From Tenodera sinensis (Eukaryota; Arthropoda; Insecta; Mantodea; Mantidae), in contig CM060964.1 of assembly GCA_030765045.1 (NCBI GenBank), positions 171,024,719 to 171,088,718 of the forward strand: 64,000 bases of DNA. Direction: 5' to 3'. Of this stretch, positions 52,661 through 63,366 are shown piece by piece (within the stretch, counting starts at the first letter, position 1; each line of letters begins with the position of its first letter). The notes under the pieces are model-generated. The model was not told where the DNA came from and did not search any database. It worked only from the letters and a program-made list of their open reading frames with translations. Both the position numbers and the translations under genes were made by a program.

Positions 52661-53850
52661 ATGGAAGAAATGAAAGAACTACTAGTTAGTATGGCAGGAA
52701 TGAACTCTGGAATGGAAAGATGGAGGTGAAAATCGAATCCAGGATGTAGAAGATAAAAATGGAGCTATTGGTGAAGATTGATGAGCAACTGACAGGGATG
52801 ATGAAAGACATGCAAAATCTTGCTGGAAGGATGAAACACCTTGACCAACGTACAAATACCCTGGAAGATGTCGGCAAATAGCTTAGCTCCCTGGAAGGCA
52901 GAGTTGACAGCAACACCAAAGAACTGAACGCTAGAGTGGAACAAATGATTAGCGAAAAGCTAAAGGTCGAGACAACAGGACGTGATAACATCCATGCATG
53001 TCAATCTGCCTAAGTGCGATGGGATGTCAACTTTTTAAGTCTTCCGTCGGCAGTTCGCTGCCATCACCATCCATAATGGATGGTCAGCAAGAGAAGCCAT
53101 TGCTCAACTGATAGCTAGTCTCCAGAGACTGGTGGCCAAGGTGCTGAATCCAATTCTGATGTTGGCGATGTCCTGAGACATTTGGAAAACCTTAGAGAAC
53201 CAGTTCAGGAATCACCGTCTGGTTGCAGCCTATTGCAGCCAGCTGAAGTCGAGGCTGCAACAGCCAGGGGAGACGCTGCAGGAGTGTGCCCTGGCCATTC
53301 AGCAGCTGGTGAACAAGGCTCTCTTGAACCTCCCGACCAGATACGTGTCCCAGGAAGCTGCCTTCTCCTTTGCCGACTGGGTGCTTAACACTGAGATATG
53401 CCAGTGCCTTATGCTCAGCTAGTACAAGATCATCCATGATGCGCTGATGGCTGCGCTGGGGATGGAGACGGCCAAGGTAACAACTGCCCCAATGTTAAAG
53501 ACAAGGAGCCTCCAATATGACGGGGGCAGAGGAAAAATACAAGGACAGTGCTGGAGATCTTTCAGTGGTGTGTGCTGGGGTTGTGACCAGCGAGGGCACA
53601 TGATGGACTGTCCACACCTGGCCGATGAGCAAGTACAGAACGAGTAAGTGCTGGCATGATGAGGGGTATATAGAGGCTGTCATTGCCAACCCCTCGAGTG
53701 ACACTGTGCACTTTGTACTAGAGGATGGACGATAGCCTCATCACGGATGGATGGGTGGAAGGGAGTGGTGCCAGATCCTGGTAGATACGGGTGCAGCTGT
53801 GACCATGATCTGACCTGATGTGGCAAAGAGCTTGCCTTTGAGGATACCAG
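52661..53850 (+). pseudogene. Gypsy gag and protease remnant
   Basis: In order: MEEMKELLVSMAGMNSGMER, a coiled-coil-like DEQLTGMMKDMQNLAGRMKH, a gag core FRRQFAAITIHNGWSAREAI, then KSRLQQPGETLQECALAIQQ and AAFSFADWVLNTEICQCL, a zinc knuckle (CWGCDQRGHMMDCPH, near 53577), and a protease start ILVDTGAAVTMI (near 53780) with the D-T-G motif. Stops and frameshifts occur throughout. RT, RNase H and integrase are missing, so it is a non-autonomous or deleted copy. Confidence 0.8.
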
Positions 53851-53954
53851 ATCAACCCTACCAGATAGTGACGGCATCTGGAAACACCAGAGAGAGGGAA
53901 GTCTGGAGCTGACCTTGGGGTGGAGCATTATAAGTCTGTGGGTGTCGTTGCGAT

Positions 53955-54105
53955 GGGTGACCGAGGAGGTGGTCCTGGGTATGCATGCCCTTAGGAGTCA
54001 CAAGGGTGACTGAGGAGGTGGTCCTGGGTATGCATGCCCTTAGGAGTCACAAACAAGGGTGACTGAGGAGGTGGTCCTGGTATGGACGCCCTTTGGAATC
54101 ACGAG
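53955..54105. repeat. Three tandem copies, 49-53 bp
   Basis: Units start at 53955, 54004 and 54057 with gggtgac(c/t)gaggaggtgg and contain atgcatgcccttaggagtca. They lie after the protease remnant of the Gypsy element. Confidence 0.9.
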
Positions 54106-54399
54106 GTGACGATTGACATCGGCAGGAGTATCCTGCAAGTCGTGCAGGACAAGGTTACGCTCCGAAGCCCAGTGAACATGTGGAGTTCTGCAGGGTAACC
54201 TGGAGGAGGTTACTTTAGGGCCCACTAGGACCAAGGTGTTTGCAGAGGTGCGCTAGGAGAGGTCAGTGATCGTGGAAGCCCGTGGGTACAGGAAGATGAG
54301 AGGATCAGCAATGCAGTCTACCACATCCAGGGGCTGCCCCAAAAGAAGACACTGGTGGTGCTGCTCGGGGTGTGCAGTGCTGAAGAGTGGGTGGGGCAG

Positions 54400-54673
54400 T
54401 GTGACATTGCTTCAGACTTGTTTGGAAAGCATCCATAATTAAATGCTCCTTGGCATGAGACGACGTTGCTATGGATACAAAAAAATTACAAGAGTTAGTG
54501 TTAGAAACATTAAGTATAAAAGTCTATGAAGAGAGAAAAGACTAACAGACTAGGTTGAAAAAGGTTAACTGTAAAAGTGAATGAAAAGTTTGAGTGTAAT
54601 TGTGTAAATGGGGTATGTGAGGTCATACCAATTAAACAAATTAGTGTAAATAAAATAATTGAAAAGTTAATAA
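54400..54673 (+). repeat. Right LTR
   Basis: Starts TGTGACATTGCTTCAGACTT and ends near gaaaagttaata. The final bases are uncertain because the flanking transposon text has diverged. Confidence 0.8.
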
Positions 54674-54989
54674 TTTGTTGTTCACTGCCTGTGGTAATTT
54701 CTGCAACATTTCCTCAAGGAAATGTTTTTATGATGATTTTCTTTATTGATGATTCTCCTATAGTTTCTAAACTCTTGTTCGATTTCCCTATATCTATTAT
54801 GCCCATACTTACTGCATTACTAGAGGACGAAGAGGAGCTATCACTAACTGGATTTTCACATTCTTCTACTGAAGTCACACTTATACTCATAACTCACTGG
54901 TACTTCACTTTGGAAGTTTGATATTTTCATCTGACTACTATTAGACAGTTTAAAATTTCAGGACAAGTTAATGCTTTCCAATTTTATTG
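54674..54989 (-). pseudogene. N-terminal part of the decayed long-TIR transposase
   Basis: Aligns by eye with 12410-12740 of the intact element: shared text includes gattctcctat, actgcattactagagga and gaggagctatcac, the DNA of the Ser-rich acidic run. Open only in short pieces. It ends where the Jockey-like LINE begins. Confidence 0.8.
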
Positions 54990-55499
54990 CCCCCAGGGGC
55001 CTACTACAGTAGCTCCGAGTTTTGGCACACCCAGGTCCCAAGCTATACTCTCGATTGGGGTGAGAGAGCATCTGCTAAACACCCAATCAACTTTGATCCA
55101 CTTTTGTGTTTGACCTCCCACCAGATACCTCCCTGAGCACAGTCTGATGGATAACTTATGCGCCGGTTGTAGGTGGGTGGGGTGACACAAGGGGTGACTG
55201 GGTAACTGCATAATTCCCAGCTCCTGGTTATCATGTAGGATCTGTATTCGTATCCGCTGATAAAGGTCAGTCCCCATTATATGATCTGATGCACTCCTGA
55301 AGGCAATTGAGTCCCTCTGTTTGTACACTAGGATGACGACCAGGACTCTCACCTAAGCCGGGGTGGCACCCAGGATGTGAGCATGCCATCGGAGACATTT
55401 TTAATGGTGGAGGATTAACTTGCCATGGTGCTTAAAAAAACACCAAACAAAAACAACAAAGTAAGTGTAAAGGAAGTAATAGCTAGAATTGAGGAAGGT

Positions 55500-56810
55500 A
55501 AAAACTTTATATCGGTGAGCCCCTTACCATTCAAAAGGGTTTGGATAGCATTGCTGGTCCGGTAAAGTCGTGCACTAGATCTCACAATAGCACGCTATTG
55601 GTTGAAGCACATTCATGCACCCAGGCAGCTAAAATACTGAAAGCCAATATGTTGGCAAGTTATACAATATGTGTTGGGATGCATAGGATGTTGAACTCCT
55701 CACATGGAATAATAAACACCCATGCATTAGATGATTTAACCAATGGGGAGATCCAAGAAAATCTTTTGGAACAAGGTGTTACTAAAGTTTACCGGGTTCA
55801 GCGTCAAGAAGGTGGTGAATTAAAGCCAACATGTACCCTGTTCCTGACCTTTCATCGTAGATCTCCAGCAAAGGATTAAGGCAGGGTATGAATCCATTGA
55901 AGTTAGGCGTTTCAACCCGAACCTGCTCATATGTTTCAAGTGCCAGTGCTTTGGACATACAAGTGAGTTTTGTAAAGGACTACCTACATACAATAACTGT
56001 GGAGATGAATTCAACGATGGTGCATGTACTGCAGGACTGTCATGTGTGAACTGTAAGGGTGAACATCCATCCAGTTCCCGAGATTTCCCCATTTTGTAGA
56101 GGAAAGAGCGATCCAAGAGATACAGGTTAGAGAGAAGGTACCTTTCTCAGAAGCCCAGAAACTCTTGCATTAACGCCAACCGTCTGTGCCAGGCTCCGGT
56201 ACCTATAGCTCAGTTGCAGCTAAACCGGTACTGAGGCGAGAGATCGCAATGCAGACCAGCAATTTAATTGGGGCAACAATTTCAGAAAAGACACTTGTAG
56301 CCTGTAGCTCTGTTCCAAAGCCCTCAATATCAACCTGCACGTTTGTATTAACGTCTCAGAAATCTCCAAAATCTGCAGATGAAAAGAATACCACAGTTAG
56401 ACAACCAACGAAAACATCAAAACTCAACACAAAAGACTAGCAAGCCTGTAATATGTAATGCCTCACTGATAAAGTTCAAGAAGAGTTACATGAAAAACTA
56501 CTTCCTCAAAGAAGATAGTAAGTCTGATCTCAATACATCGAAGGGATATAAGAGTCCACAAACATCTCTGCAAAGATCCTCTTCTGGGGATTATTCCGGG
56601 GTGAACCGGCATTTTTCGTCTTCCCCGGTCCCTTTTAGCAACCGGTTCAATACACTCGAACCCAAGTTTGCTATAGGAACACATGCCCTCAGCAGAGGAC
56701 ATGGAGCTAGAGGAATCTGCCCACACTGGGAAAGCCTCAGTGGAAGAGAGACGGGGAAAAGCCTCAGACAAAAATGTCAGCCCAAGACAGAAGAAAAGGG
56801 CTAAATTAAT
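55500..56810 (+). pseudogene. Jockey-type ORF1 nucleic-acid-binding protein
   Basis: Begins after the untranslated region with VKEVIARIEEGKNFISVSPL; a frame change near 55545 leads to DSIAGPVKSCTRSHNSTLLV, then HRMLNSSHGIINTHALDDLT and EQGVTKVYRVQRQEGGELKP. Three zinc-knuckle motifs follow after another shift: CFKCQCFGHTSEFCKG (near 55935), CGDEFNDGACTAG and CVNCKGEHPSSSRDFP (near 56050). The C-terminal part (56186-56804) is Ser/Lys/Thr-rich. This is the gag-like RNA-binding protein of Jockey-clade LINEs. Two or more frameshifts and stops. Confidence 0.85.
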
Positions 56811-56936
56811 TGAACAACCGCCTACTCCAAAGTAATGCAGAGTTACCTTGGAGCACTTATCCCCTACAAATTTTAGCATGGCTATCCTACAATGGAACAT
56901 ACATGAAATTAGAACACAATGACCAGAGCTAAAGCG

Positions 56937-58422
56937 CATTCCACCCTTAGAAGACAGTACACGTTAAATGGAGCGCAGTGTTGCAACATGTACTAGTTGC
57001 GAATCTTTCTCCGCGCGCGACTCGAGGTGGCCGGAGTCCTGCACTTAGTCCTTCAATTGCTGCTTGACGGACACTTTTAACTTTGGTATCCCTCCATGCC
57101 TTTGTTACTGTATGACCTAAATTTACAAATGACTCGTCTGTATAAACAACTGATTTCCCCTGGTCCCTAAACCTTTTTACGTCTTTTAGATATTTATGTC
57201 TCCATCTGATGATATCGATATCGTCTCTTTCTATTAATATGCACTTGTTACCCCTTCTTTCATATTTGAACCCCAAATCAGAGTGGCCCTTGAGAAATTT
57301 GGTAGGGTCTCATCACTGTTGAATCGTGACAAAATTATATTCAGCGTGGGTGGAATATTTGCAAACTGTAAAGAATGAACAATTCGCCGCACTCCACCTT
57401 GCACTATTCAATCATATTGCGTTAACCTAGTGTTTTGTGTAGTCCCGCCCTTTTTGCTTTCTTTTTCGATGGCGTTCTTAGAGGTCCTTTCATTATTTCC
57501 TTTTTAATCATACACACTACTGCTTCTGAAAACCCGATAGCCTTAGCTGTTTCTTTTACTGCCTTACACACATTTTGCTTCAAAAATAATCTAATACATT
57601 AATAATTATTTGGCGTTCCTTACTTCTTAATTTACCAACATATCGTCTCTTCCTAGCTTCCCCCTCCATAACTACAAATATTTACAAAAATATTAAACAA
57701 ATAACGCAATAACATCTCACAGTTACACACACGGCTTCTTTCGAACTAATGTTAGTGCTGCTCCTTATACTATCTTCTGTGTCAGGCCTGACGCTGAATA
57801 GATGAATACCTTTTGTTTGCCTTACTGGATAAAAGAAAGAGGTTACTGCCTTTTGGTTTATTTTAAAAACTTTCTCCAACCTTCCTCAACATTTGTTCTC
57901 GCTGGTTCCCTGATGTAAACTCAATAACAAAAAAGTTTCACACTGCGTAACTTTTGCAGTGCACAGATATAAAATTTTCCGAAAACATTTAATTTTAAAA
58001 ATTGTAACACTTAACTGGGTAAACATACAGAATTCAAAGTGGGCAGGTAGTAGCACTATGGTTTACTCTACCTAAGAAAAAAATATAGATGCATTCTAGC
58101 AGTTAGTTTGTTAGTGCGTGATGAGTATAGAAACAGCAAATATCAGACTTCTATTGAAAAAAAAAAAAGGTTTTCTGAAGAAATTTGGGCCTATAGAAAT
58201 GTATAATGACTCTAAAAAGGATATAACCTGATAGAGAAAAATATTCTGCATAGGATAATGTGTTCAAATCTGAAATTTATAACAAATGAATATTTATACC
58301 ATGCTATTAGGAATCTGGCAACAGCGCGAGGGTAGAAAAGGACGCGGCTAATGGCAACTTGTATGCGCTAGATAGAGACAGAGATGTCCCATTTAACTCC
58401 ATACTGTCTTCTAAGAGTGGAA
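56937..58422 (-). mobile_element. Mariner/IS630-like element in LINE ORF2
   Basis: The ends pair as inverted repeats: TTCCACCCTTAGAAGACAGT from 56939 and (reverse-complemented) TTCCACTCTTAGAAGACAGT ending near 58420. About 1.49 kb. The flanking dinucleotide duplication appears to be CG, inferred from restored LINE codons (GAG CTA AAG CGC TAT); TA would be usual. Encodes the broken transposase at 56950-57680. Confidence 0.85.
56950..57680 (-). pseudogene. Mariner/IS630-like transposase, broken
   Basis: The best frame (57276-56947) reads MGFKYERRGNKCILIERDDI, RWRHKYLKDVKRFRDQGKSV, then VYTDESFVNLGHTVTKAWRD, which holds the second catalytic motif (Y-T-D-E-S). The upstream part contains EGEARKRRYVGKLRSKERQ, IINVLDYF and scattered helix-turn-helix text with many stops. 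The third acid is lost; the frame diverges after KSVRQA. It is a different mariner lineage from the fragment at 16375-16737. Confidence 0.8.
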
Positions 58423-58757
58423 CGCTATATAAAACTTTTGCTCAATAAGAACCAACCTTTGGTTGCATGTTTGCAAGAGACTAAGTTGCATCCACAAGAT
58501 GCTTTCCATCTAAGACGATACACCCCAATACGGTATTATGTTACACCAGAAGAGGTTGTTTCTGCACATGGCGGCAATATGATGCTTGTCAGAGATGATG
58601 TATATATGGAATCTGTACCCTTACGGTCTAATATACAATCAGTTTCTGTAAGGATTCTACTGCCAAACATCCAACTCACCATTTGTAACTTATATTTGCC
58701 TCCGTCCCATGACTTCTTGCACATTTATTTAGAGGATCTAGTTTCCCAGTTACCAAC

Positions 58758-60601
58758 GAGTCATTCCATGTCAAATTGAACAAAATATGGCAAAAAATGA
58801 CCTTGATCTCTCAGATTTTCTTGAAATCTTTTTTGGTGTTTTGGAACAAAATATATTTGACCCGTGTTTCTTCGTTTTATAAAAAAAAAATTATTTTGGC
58901 AGATATTAATTTTTGAAATGTCCCAAAAATTGCGAGCTCCTCACTCTTCGATCAATCATACCTCCAATTGTAATGAAGCAAATTACTTGATCTTTGGCTC
59001 AAATTAAAGAATAATCACAGTATTTCATGAGGTATTTATTAGACAATTTTATTAATTATTATTAATATTATATTTTATACGATTAAAGTTTTAAAGTTAG
59101 ATAATAACATAAACTCGACCATTTAAATATCTGGAAAAAAAAACTAAAAATACAATGAAGTTTATTCAATATTCTCAGAAAAAAATCAGAATGGAGTCTC
59201 TAATAGTTCAGTTTTAATTAACTTACTTGCAAATCAGTGCAGCAGAGTTGCGAGGCAGCATCGTCGCGGCTACAGTAACCTCGCACAATTGCCACCTTCC
59301 ATTACGACAACTGTCCACTGCTTGAGGTTCCATGAACGTTACAACAGTACAGTAAGGAGAACACTGCTAGCTGGCACTATTATATGTACACTATTAGCAT
59401 CTTCAAAATGTTTTTAAAATATGCTTTTTAAACTAATGCTTCCATAAAACACACAACTTTACCTCCTTCTTCGAAAGAAAATTGTTTCACTAAAGCTTCA
59501 GTTTTTGACAAAGGAATGAAGGTGTGTAATTTTACAGCACAGCTGGACCCATCGTTCTTGGCCCCTGACCTTGATTGGAAGTCCTGTTGGCGAATCCATA
59601 GCTTTTGCCTCTTTCATCAGCTCATATTGTATAATTCAGCAAATGAAACCATGCACATGGGGAGGGAGGGGGAAGGTAGTGATGTCTGCATGATCTGAGA
59701 CAGTCCTTGCTAATTCACAGGTACTTTTTACTGCAGCGTGCAGTTGAAGACATAGATCTTTGCGATAAAGAGTGAATATAGTGAATTTGTGAGACATTGA
59801 TCATAGCGTAAATCAATTATGCCACCTATACGTTCTAAATTAGGGACCAAAACATTACACAGTCAGAGTAGAGAAATTATTTCAAATTTACATGTAGGAA
59901 GAAGCTAAAATCAAAGAACTGCTTACACCAGAAGATTTTTTCAAAAAAATTCAAAAGTTCAAAAGCACGTATCAGATGCCACAGGAGTATCAGAAAGAAG
60001 GTACATTATGGAGACATTGCATGGACTGTACTCCCTTAGTAAGAAGAAGTTATCTGAGTAGCTTAGCTGACGCACCAATTCGCATGCTGTCTGCAGTCAC
60101 CTGGCTTGTTGCTCGCTCCGTGAGCACTTGCAGGCCTCCAGAAACAAAATTGTACCAAATGCACTAATGCAAGCTCTATAGTTTTCAACATCTTCTTTTA
60201 TAGATAAAATGTCAGGGAATGTGTGTGTATTTTTTTTAGATTTTTAACACATCGATTTAAATTCTATTTTTGGTTTTACAGAATATACCATAAAAAAAAC
60301 TGTCCAAAATTTGTGTGTAATAATGATTGAAAGTTGTTAAAAGTGTTGTATTTAACCTTTCCAGTGTGCCAAACCCCAACTCTCAACTCTATATGGCCTT
60401 AGAGTAACAAGGGATTTTATATTACGGTGCGCGCAGAAATTGCTTAATTTCTAATAGCCATAACTAAGCAAGTAATTTAAAAATACGGAAATAAAAAAAT
60501 ACGGGTCTCCTTATTTGATGCCTATTATTCATAAAAAAAAATTTGAACCTCCTACGAAAAAGTCGTGTTTTACGGGTGTTCGATTTGATGTGGATTGACC
60601 C
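58758..60601. mobile_element. Non-autonomous DNA transposon, copy 2, 4-bp target duplication
   Basis: 1844 bp flanked by CAAC at 58754-58757 and 60602-60605. Tips GAGTCATTCCATGTCAAATT and (reverse-complemented) GGGTCAATCCACATCAAATC. Inverted relative to copy 1 at 20393-22244. Both copies keep a 60-codon frame (59516-59698 here) that differs at only five residues, but this may simply reflect overall similarity. No transposase. Confidence 0.93.
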
Positions 60602-63069
60602 CAACACCATTTCTGTTGGTGGGAGACTTCAATGCGTACCACCTACTTTGGGGTTCAAGTCAGGCTTGTGCGAGAGGCACGCTCATTGCTGATTTCTTGG
60701 ACAGTTACAACCTAGCTCTCCTCAACACTGAAGAGCCCACATTTCTTTCCGACTCTTTCAATAGTTTATCACACCTTGATCTGGCAGTTTGTTCACCTCA
60801 GTTGGCAGTCTCCTTACAATGAAATGTCATCTCTGATTTACACTGTAGTGGCCACTTTCCATGTCTTATTAGTCTCTTAAAGCAATATACAATTCCCACA
60901 TGTATGCCTAGATGGCGTTTGGACCATTCCAACTGGAACCTTTACACCCAGTTGGTTGTGTTTGCATACAACGAGCATGACTCAGTGAATGATTTGGTGC
61001 AGCATCTCACTGAGAGGATTCTCTCTGCTGCTGAGCAATCTATTCTGCGGTGGACTTCCCACTCCCATCAGTTTCCCCTCCCTTGGTGAACGGATGAATG
61101 TTGGAATGCTATTCATGCTCGAAGGTGTGCTCTTAAGGCTTTCCGTCACCCTACATTCGATAGCCTAATGTAATACAAGAAAATGGATGCCAGGTCCAGA
61201 CAAGTCATTAACGATAGCAAAAAGACATCATGGAGCAAATTTGTAGCTTAATTTAACCGACGTACACCTTTCTCGGTTGTATGGGATAGGTTAAGGCGTG
61301 TTGCAGCTAAATCGCCCATATATACCTAGCGGGACTGAAAACAGCCACAGGAGCTGTTCTTGATTCATTTGATGTGGCCAACAAGTTTGGCAGTGCTTTC
61401 GCTCAAGTGTCTAGCTCGGATAACTACTCCCCCTGAGTTCCTTGCAATTAAAACTCAGGTGGAATCTCAAGGCTTCGCGTTTCATTCTGGAAATGTAGAA
61501 GATTACAATTGCCTTTTCACCATGGCAGAGTTAGAACATTCTCTTTCATCTTCGCAACTATCAGCACCAGGACCATACAGTATTCATGTACAAATGTTAC
61601 AACAGCTCTCTCCTGAAGGTAAGGCATTCCTGCTCGAGGTTTATAATTGTGTTTGGGTTGACAGTATAGTTCCAGAAAATTGCCAGGAGGCCACCATTAT
61701 TCCCATCTTAAAGGCTGGAAAGAACCATCATCTTCCCTCCAGCTGTCACCATATTTCCCTCACCAGTTGCATTTGCAACGTGATGGAATGCATGATCAAT
61801 GGACAATTGGTATGGTGGTTGGAAAGTCGTAACCTACTGACTGACATCCAGTGTGGTTTTCGATGACGCCGTTCAACTGTAGACCATTTTGTGTGAATAA
61901 TGACACAGATAATGGAGGGATTTATGAAGAACTGTCAAACTGTTGGCATATTTTTCAATCTCGAGAAGGCTTATGATACGTGCGGGTCAGCAGGAATTCT
62001 ACGTTCCCTGTATATGTGGAACATACTTGAACGCCCACTGCTGTTCATTCAGGAGTTTATGAAAGACCGCTTTTTCTGAGTAAGTGTCTGCTTGGTTTTT
62101 TCTAATTAATTTGTTCAGGAAGAGGAAGTACCTCAGGGTTTGGTACTGTCACCCTTTTTGCTATAGCAATTAACTCCATCTGGAAATGTGTTCCACCTGC
62201 AGTTTCGCTATGCCTGTTCGTGGACGACTTCGCCATCTATTGTACTTCTCAGCACATGGTATTCTTACAGTGGCGCCTGCAGCAATGTTTGGACAACCTT
62301 AGAGAATGGAGCTCAAAAATCGGCTTACGTTTCTTAACTGAGAAGTCAATCTGTGTTAATTCCTGGCACTGTAGGAGACAATTACCATCTTCGCTCTGTT
62401 TCAGTCCAGATTCACTTCCCTTCGCAGATGAGATGCGTTTCCGGGGATTGATCATCGCATATAGCACAGCTAAGAGCACGATGTAACCATTCCCTGAATA
62501 TCATGTGAGTACTAAGTGGCAAATCGTGGGGTATGGATTGGACAATTTTGTTGCACATGTATCGCACACTGGTCCAATCCAAACTAGACTATGGGTGTAT
62601 TGCTTATTTGGCAGCATGACCATGTGTGCTGAGAAGATTAGACGCGGTCCATAATAGAGGCATCTGAATGGCAATAACTTTTCCAACAAGTCCACTCGTG
62701 AGCCTTTATGCCGAGTCGCCAGAACCTCCTCTGCAATATCGGCATGAGATTCTCTTGGCAAATTATGGTTGTGCGTTTAGATGTATGCATAAGCACCCAA
62801 TGTTAGCTTTTTTCACCACCACGCTAAGAGAACGGCATAGGAAAAGCACCCTTAGTTCTAAGCCAGCGGGCTTTCATTTCCAGGAGCTTCTAAGGAAGTT
62901 TGCTATTGGAATGCCTAACTTGCTTCCCAAGGGCAAGAAGCTCTACCCCTCTTGGTTACCTTGCGCAGCCTATGTAGGTATTGGTATGACGGTACACCGG
63001 AAGTCCATGATGCCTATTAGTAGTATCTGCACATTTGTAAGAATTGCAGGGTTCACTGGCCTTAACTTT

Positions 63070-63202
63070 TGTTAACTCTTACGATTAACCAATTTGAATT
63101 GATTGAAGGAGTAATTATAACTCAGTTACCCAAATGAGCCATGACTAAACAACCACATACAAGTCAGAACTCATTCTACCGAAAGTCAACTGTTGGCATA
63201 AT
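63070..63202 (-). pseudogene. 5' end of the decayed long-TIR transposase and its upstream DNA
   Basis: cgattaaccaatttgaattg and gccatgactaaacaaccaca match 12783-12850 of the intact element, the start of its gene. It resumes directly after the LINE. Confidence 0.75.
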
Positions 63203-63366
63203 AAGGGAAAGAAATCCGTGGGGAAGAGAATCCCCAGCTTTCACCTAGTGACAAGGGGAAAGCACGGAGAAACTCAAGTCAGAGTGGTCCCTCGATGGGG
63301 ATCGAACCCCGGACCTCCCAAAGGCTAGTCGCACACGTTGCTGCGGAGCCACCTCAGTCAGTGTCA
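63203..63366 (-). mobile_element. tRNA-derived SINE
   Basis: On the minus strand A box TGGCTCCGCAGCAA (near 63350) and B box GGGGTTCGATCCCC (near 63305) in tRNA-like order, then a non-tRNA 3' part ending gatttctttccctta. It splits the second long-TIR transposon copy. Confidence 0.75.

Larger units (their letters stand above)
52359..54673 (+). mobile_element. Gypsy-type LTR retrotransposon, internally deleted
   Basis: Two related direct repeats (52359-52631 and about 54400-54673) enclose about 1.77 kb. A tRNA primer-binding-like tggtgtcagaagtg starts two bases after the left repeat. Interior: gag and a protease start, then no RT, RNase H or integrase. Right and left repeats differ by several substitutions and indels, so the insertion is old. 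It sits in the decayed transposase of the second long-TIR copy. Confidence 0.85.
54990..63070 (+). mobile_element. Jockey-like LINE (ORF1 and ORF2), split by two DNA transposons
   Basis: Order: 5' untranslated region (54990-55490), ORF1 with three zinc knuckles (55500-56810), ORF2 starting 56879 with endonuclease, RT and post-RT to 63070. ORF2 is interrupted at 56937-58422 and 58758-60601. Removing the second insert and one CAAC gives continuous codons (QLPT-PFLLVGDFN). No poly(A) is seen at the 3' end. It is inserted in the second long-TIR transposon copy. Confidence 0.9.
56879..63070 (+). pseudogene. Jockey-type ORF2: endonuclease and reverse transcriptase, interrupted
   Basis: Starts MAILQWNIHEIRTQ (a stop replaces the next residue), resumes after the first insert with LLLNKNQPLVACLQETKLHP and YVTPEEVVSAHGGNMMLVRD, then after the second insert with PFLLVGDFNAYHLLWGSSQA and LSHLDLAVCSPQL (APE-type endonuclease). 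RT: ATIIPILKAGKNHHLPSSCH, FFNLEKAYDTC, a decayed EVPQGLVLSPFL and SLCLFVDDFAIYC (catalytic F-V-D-D). Post-RT: LRRLDAVHNRGI and SPLVSLYAESPEPPLQYRHE. Several in-frame stops (for example after CGFR at 61865), so inactive. Text identity across the breaks shows that both inserts arrived after the LINE. Confidence 0.9.

Noticed and set aside
52359..54673. Complete retrovirus-like element with env
   Set aside because: Only LTRs, gag and a protease start are visible; no RT, integrase or envelope-like frame.
54984..55352. 122-codon minus-strand gene
   Set aside because: It lies antisense in the 5' untranslated region of the Jockey-like LINE; a shadow frame.
56463..56939. 158-codon minus-strand gene
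   Set aside because: Antisense of Jockey ORF1 C-terminal text; no own motif.
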